From Archegozetes longisetosus (lineage: Eukaryota; Arthropoda; Arachnida; Sarcoptiformes; Trhypochthoniidae), in contig JAEMBT020000008.1 in the NCBI GenBank assembly GCA_018873245.2, positions 4,948,001 through 5,012,000 of the forward strand: DNA of 64,000 nt, given 5' to 3'. Under the pieces are notes generated by a model, which made no database searches, was not told the DNA's origin, and was given only the letters and a program-made list of their open reading frames with translations. Position numbers and translations under genes: made by a program. This document shows, in pieces, positions 29,201-35,451 of the stretch. Each line of letters opens with the position of its first letter. Position 1 is the first letter of the stretch.

Positions 29201-32200
29201 CGGATAAGAAATGCTTTCTCTACTTTAGCAAATGCGATGAATTAAAAATAATGCGATTTTCTTCTTATTCCACTCCAAGTCTCTGTGTCTTATCTACATC
29301 TTCAACAACCTCATAATACAAATACACTATTACATTATGTAATACATAACAAATTTTAGACAAGAGTTTCATTCTCTAAATTCACTAGAATTCTTATTCT
29401 GTAAATTCTTATTCAGTAAATTGTCATTCTCTGTGGATTGTTATTCTCTAAGCTCACTTTTTTCGATTCATTTAATGGTAATTTCTCGAAAGTATTATTC
29501 CGCAATTATTTGCTCTCACTTAGAGTTATTATGAAATCCATTAAACAAAGCATTGGTAAAAATGTTTCGTGCAAAAAATCATTTTTCTCTGTGAAGAATG
29601 ATTTGATAAAAGATTGTTTATTACTGTTTTTGACAGTAATGCAATTCAGGTAACTATTATATGAAAGTTAATTAACCGAAAAAACATCAAATAGTGTGTT
29701 TAGTATTGCAAAAAACCTTGCTAACTTTCAACTTTTCTACTAGTAGTTTATAATCACTTCTTGTTTATTGTTATATCAATTTTCATCATCTCTGCTCTTA
29801 AATATACAGATCTGTATATATTTATTTAAGCAATTAGGTTGAGAAGGTTATAGCAGTTATTCAAGAGTTTCTTAGATGATATAATTAAGAAAGAGATTAA
29901 TTCTGAATATACCAGATCAATTCTGGTCAAACCAACTTAGCCAATTCTGGCCAAATCAACTTAATCAATTCTGGGCTAGTCATAGCTGAAAAATATTCTT
30001 CACTTTAGATTCTCACCCTAAACATATCCACTAATTAGATTCTTGATCATTTTCAAGCTTATTTAATAATTCAAATTGATTTTCTCAGCTGTAATTTTGA
30101 GAGCCTTATTCATCAAATATTTTCTAAACTTGTAACATATGTCACATAGAGCCCATACAAGTTGAATCTTACTTTTAAAGTTAACTTTTTTGCTATATTT
30201 TTGATTGATTAATGAGTCTCGCGCTGAATGCTTGAAAAAATTGATGACAGATTTGCATCTCTTGTCTCAAAGTTCGAAATAAAACTCAAGTTTGATTTAA
30301 GTCTACTCGAGTTGAATCATAATCAATTTTCAAAGCTACCTGAAAATCTACTGATTTTGTACTAAAACAGTGCAAATGTTGAGAAACTTGAGATTCAAAT
30401 TAAAAAACTGCTATGTTTCTAATGATCTTTAAAGAGACAATGTTTGATGAGAAATATTGAGAATCAAACATAAAAAATAACCCTTTAAGCTAACGATCCG
30501 TAAATTGAAGCTCTGTTCCGTTTAGGCTTTAGATGAAAGTCTTGAAAGAGACTTGAGGTGAGCCTCATGCTGAGAATTAATACTTTAAGCCTAGCAAAAA
30601 ACACTTGATTGTAAATTAAGCTTGTTATCTGTTTTATGCTGTTAACTATCAAACACTCCATAAGCTTTAGTTTACTCAACAATCTTTTCCTAAGTAAATT
30701 CTGCTTTCAACTTCATTTGTAACATTATATACCCGATTGTCAACTCTATTTCTCTTACACAGCACAAAAAAGTTATGCACACCAACCAAACTTGTAGAGG
30801 TTCAGATGTTTAGCCACTCCTAACTCAAATCTGTCGCTAACTTAACCTAACCTAACCTAACTTAAAGAAAAAGGTTCTACATTTTTCTATATGAAATCTT
30901 GCTAATTTGTCTTAACCACTACGAATACAGTAGAAATATCTCATAATTCAAATTTAAAACTATACAACACAATAGGCTTTGATCAGAAAAATATCTAATC
31001 AATTAAATTAAATATGGTCAGTGTACGCCCTAAAACTTAATAATCGGTGATACGGGTAGCATTTAATGCAGAGCTCGTTCCTATGCCTGTAAGGCACTGT
31101 GGCATGGACTGTTAGCTAATAACATATACGTACGCCGTGAACTTTTGTCATTAAACGTACTTTTATAAATATATGAATAACCCCTTGAATACATCCTCAC
31201 ACATCACTTTGCCATCGACCATTAATGGGTTTAAACTCTACCCAAACTTTATGCGTCTCCGCTCTAAATTTTTATGACCTCGCCACAGGTCATTCACATT
31301 TTATGATTCAATATTCCATTTAATAACCAATTGAATAATAAATTTGCATGAAAAATTAATGAAGTGAAAAGTATTTCATTTTGGAGAGTGAAAGTCATAA
31401 AAAAGTAGATAATAAACTTTTCTAAGAATCATATGAGAAAATAGCATTTAACGTTGAGTTTATTTTTCTTTCTGAAGTTTCATCCAATAACGCTTTGCTT
31501 TTTGTTGGTATGAAATTCTAAAAGCAATTTATATATTCTTGCTATAAAACTTACAAGTTTGTTTATAAGGTTTGCACTTTATTTCAAATTCTATGTTCTC
31601 TAAAAATTCTTTAATAGCAAATATCAAATACTCTACAACTCGAACTTCATCTAATTTCTTCTCAAATTTTAGACTCCAATATAATAAATAGGATTTTTGG
31701 CATGACTTTCAATTCAGTGAATGATTTGGAAGGATTCTGAAAAAATAGTTGATGTTGGATAAACATGGAAAGAGATAATATTCATGAGGGATTTCATATA
31801 TTTCTTAGCTTCAGATAAAAACCAACTAAATTATGATTAAGCACTCGATAGACTAAAGTTCAAACTATTTGAATATTAATATTTTCACTCAAATTCTCTA
31901 TTATAGTCTCTCTAAAAATAGAAATTGTTCAAGTCAGGAATTAGCTAAAATTGAAAATTCTTCTCTCTCCATTCAAACTACGATGGGCTAAAAAATGTTT
32001 CAAGCTTATACGAATTGTTGCATAACATAAATGAAAGTATTCTAAGTATTCTTGCTTTATGATTTAGAGACAGATCCTTTGTCTGAAAAATCATTTCCTA
32101 TGAAAAAGGTATGGTCGCAGGCTTGTGTTCAAGCTCCAACCTATCCTCCAATGATGCAAATTCAGTAGTATTCCATTATAGATTTGTTGTTTACAACTTA

Positions 32201-35200
32201 CAAGAAAAATCCAATTTTGAGATTTAGTAAAAGATTCAATTTCTCGAAAGGATTAACTTTTGCTAATACTTTTTCAAGATGTTGCCGTTTCGACAATTTA
32301 TTCCGCTAAAGTTTGATTTTACTATTTCAACAGGCAAAATACAAAAGAAAAAGATTATAAAACAAATTATTCTAAATATTTCACAATGCATCTTTATAAT
32401 GTAGTTTTACATACATTCAATTTACTTCATCTCTCGAAATTTTCTCTTAAAGAACTGTCTGCGGTCCGCATATTGGCGAGCACTGATATAGCGTCAAAGT
32501 AAACCTTGTCAATAATTTCCTTGATTCATAAGTTTATCACTAAAAGTTGAACTCAAACTCAATCATAAAGCTGTGATTGACTTCTAAATGCATACTACTG
32601 TACAAAGCAGTGATGCTCAAAATTCGAATCGCTCGCGCTCGATAGTCAGCATCAGCGTATAGCGCTTCAAACTTTTCGAATATGAGGGTCGAGCATCAGT
32701 ATTGCTGACACAAAGTGTTGCAGCATGCTACATTCGAAACTTAACAATGCCCGACAGTAAATAGAAAAGTTATTGCTATACCATTACTGTGGTACTCATT
32801 AGTTTTTACCTAACTTGATTTCTAATTTACTGTGATTACTAAAGTCCTTTGCACTGAATCTAGGATGAAACCCAATTATGTTGCTAATTATAATTTGATC
32901 GTTCCTAGACGAATTTTCAAAATCTATGTATCGACTCAAAGCCCAATTGACATGCTTTTAAATGATATATTTGTCAAGGTAATATTAATTAAGTTATATT
33001 AGTTAAAGCGTACGGAACTCTAGTAGTAAATATATGAAGCTCGCAAATCGAAACAAGGTATATATCTTATATGACCGTGGTAATAGATCTCTAATCGGTA
33101 GAACAAATACTCCCTATTCAACTATTTGTACAATTTTAAAATCTAAACATGAAGCTTTGCCACCAGAGAGATTGCCAGCAAGTGGTAGGCGTTCAGTATC
33201 AGCCCATGTTGATAGAATTCCAATTTCAAATTTAGCCTATTCGCACCAGAAGTGGTTATGTACTCTGATCGGTAAGTCAGCAGAAGATCTAGGATCACCA
33301 ATTGTAGACCAATGAACAGTTTGGAGACATTTGCGTATAAAGGGTTATATAAAATTGATGCCTAGACGTACTATGATATGATAGCTCAGTATATAAAAGA
33401 AAATGTCTAAACGAATTGAACTGTGTATGAAATCTCAATGCCTCACAACTAAATGCTAAACCTTTAAGATAGTTTAACTTAAAGGATGTTCCCATATAAA
33501 AATTAAGTTTCATTAAATTGAATTGTTTCATTAAAATGTTATTTGAGTTTTTTATTCTTCATTTCAATGCAAAGGACTTTATATTGAATATCCTATAAGT
33601 TTGTTAACATCCAATATAAAATGGGATGTAAGCATTCCACCAAAACACATCACTTCTAATTTCTATCTTGAGTTATTAAGTTTTTTGAGTGTAGATGAGA
33701 TGACTAACAAATTATATTGCTGTTTGAGTAAAGTGAAAGTAAACTTAGAATTTATAATTATAAATAGGTAGCAAAATGGACAAAGGATGGAATAGTATCA
33801 TCAAAAAACTATACTACAGAGTTGGAAGAAGTTTTCGAGAACATGAAAGCTAAAGAATTTATAGTAACTATTCCTAAAAAGGTATAGCTTTTCTAACTGA
33901 AACAATAATATTCAGTTCTCTAAGTATTAAACTTATACTCTCCAGTCAACGCCTTATATATTTATGAAAGCTAATCATGAATCACTTGAAGGAAACGACA
34001 AATTTGATGGATATGCAGTCGATCTATTGAACGAAATCGCAAGAGTAATTCAAAGTGAGTTCAATAGTAAATTCCAGTATACACTAAAACTAGTAGCGGA
34101 TGGAAGTTACGGCAAACCTGATCCCAAGACAGGAGAGTGGGACGGAATGCTTGGAGAACTTATGAAACATCAAGCTGACTTAGCTATAGCTGACTTGACT
34201 GCCACTTACTTGCGTGAAACTGTTGTCGACTTCACGATGCCTTTTATGAATCTCGGAATTGCTATCCTATTCAAAAAGCCTTATTTACCTGAACCTGAAT
34301 TATTCTCCTTTTTGAAACCCTTCTCTGCTGAAGTTTGGCTCTATTTGGCCAGTGCTTACTTAGGTATTAGTCTATTGTTATGGATACTGTCCAGAATATC
34401 TCCTTATGAATGGGTTAGTGGACATCCTTGTGATCCTGAGCCTGAAGAATTGGAAAATCAATTTTCTATTGGTAATAGTTTGTGGTTTACTATTGTGAGT
34501 ACAATCAGTTTATATACAAAATTAATACGATAAAACCTCTTACACATGTGCTTAAGTAGTTTTTAAAACACTATGTAAAAATGCCTTATTGTTATTGGTT
34601 TATAAACAACTTAACTACATGTGTCAAGTTAGACAGTTTTTACCATACATGAATAACTAAATGCTATTTTATTCTACTTAGGGGTCACTCATGCAACAGG
34701 GTTCAGATTTGGCTCCAAGGTATCACCCAATAACTGATCCTCATACAAACAAATTGAATTAGTTTCCTGGAAGAACTACATAAATCACAGTCTTAACTCT
34801 CTTCACTTATGTCGTTCTTCCAGCAAAACATTCAATTGTACTGATTTTTATTGATTCATTTTCTTAATTAAGAGCACTTTCAACTCGAACCTTAGCCAGT
34901 ATTTGGTGGTTCTTCACTCTAATCATGATATCTTCTTATACTGCCAACTTAGCCGCTTCATTAACTCTATCCCGAATGGCACCCGCCATCTCAAACGTCG
35001 AAGACTTAGCCAAACAAACAGCCATACAGTATGGATGCAAAAAAGGCGGTGCGACACATGACTTCTTCAAAGTAATGCTTTTTCTCGTTTATACTCTTGA
35101 AAAGTTGACAATCCACAATAGCAACATGAGAACAGATGCTGCTTTGTCAACTTCTATATGATGTGAAGCAATTTTTTGGACTAATTTGATTTCTTATTTG

Positions 35201-35389
35201 CTTTGATTACTATATTGAATGTTCCATAAGTTTGTTACTGTCTCAATATGTTATGATCTGATGATAAGCATTCTATCAGAATGGTTGCTATCCCAGATTA
35301 TCAAGTTTTCAAATGTACAATTCAACTATAAAGTGTATGTCAAGCTGTGCGCTTAAAAAAACATTAAAAGCCAATAAAAGTTCAGTCGA

Positions 35390-35451
<62 letters not shown>

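Larger units (their letters stand above)
27989..33767 (+). other. Receptor intron 8, with transposon remnants
   Basis: A 5.8-kb intron, the largest of this gene. It contains CTCATACATT-type repeats (28093-28200), copy 2 of the dispersed MITE (30797), a less AT-rich block (31020-31320) of unknown origin, a small hairpin near 32608 and the Tc1-like element at 32842. The open frames at 28382, 29438 and 30485 (minus) resemble nothing. Confidence 0.7.
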
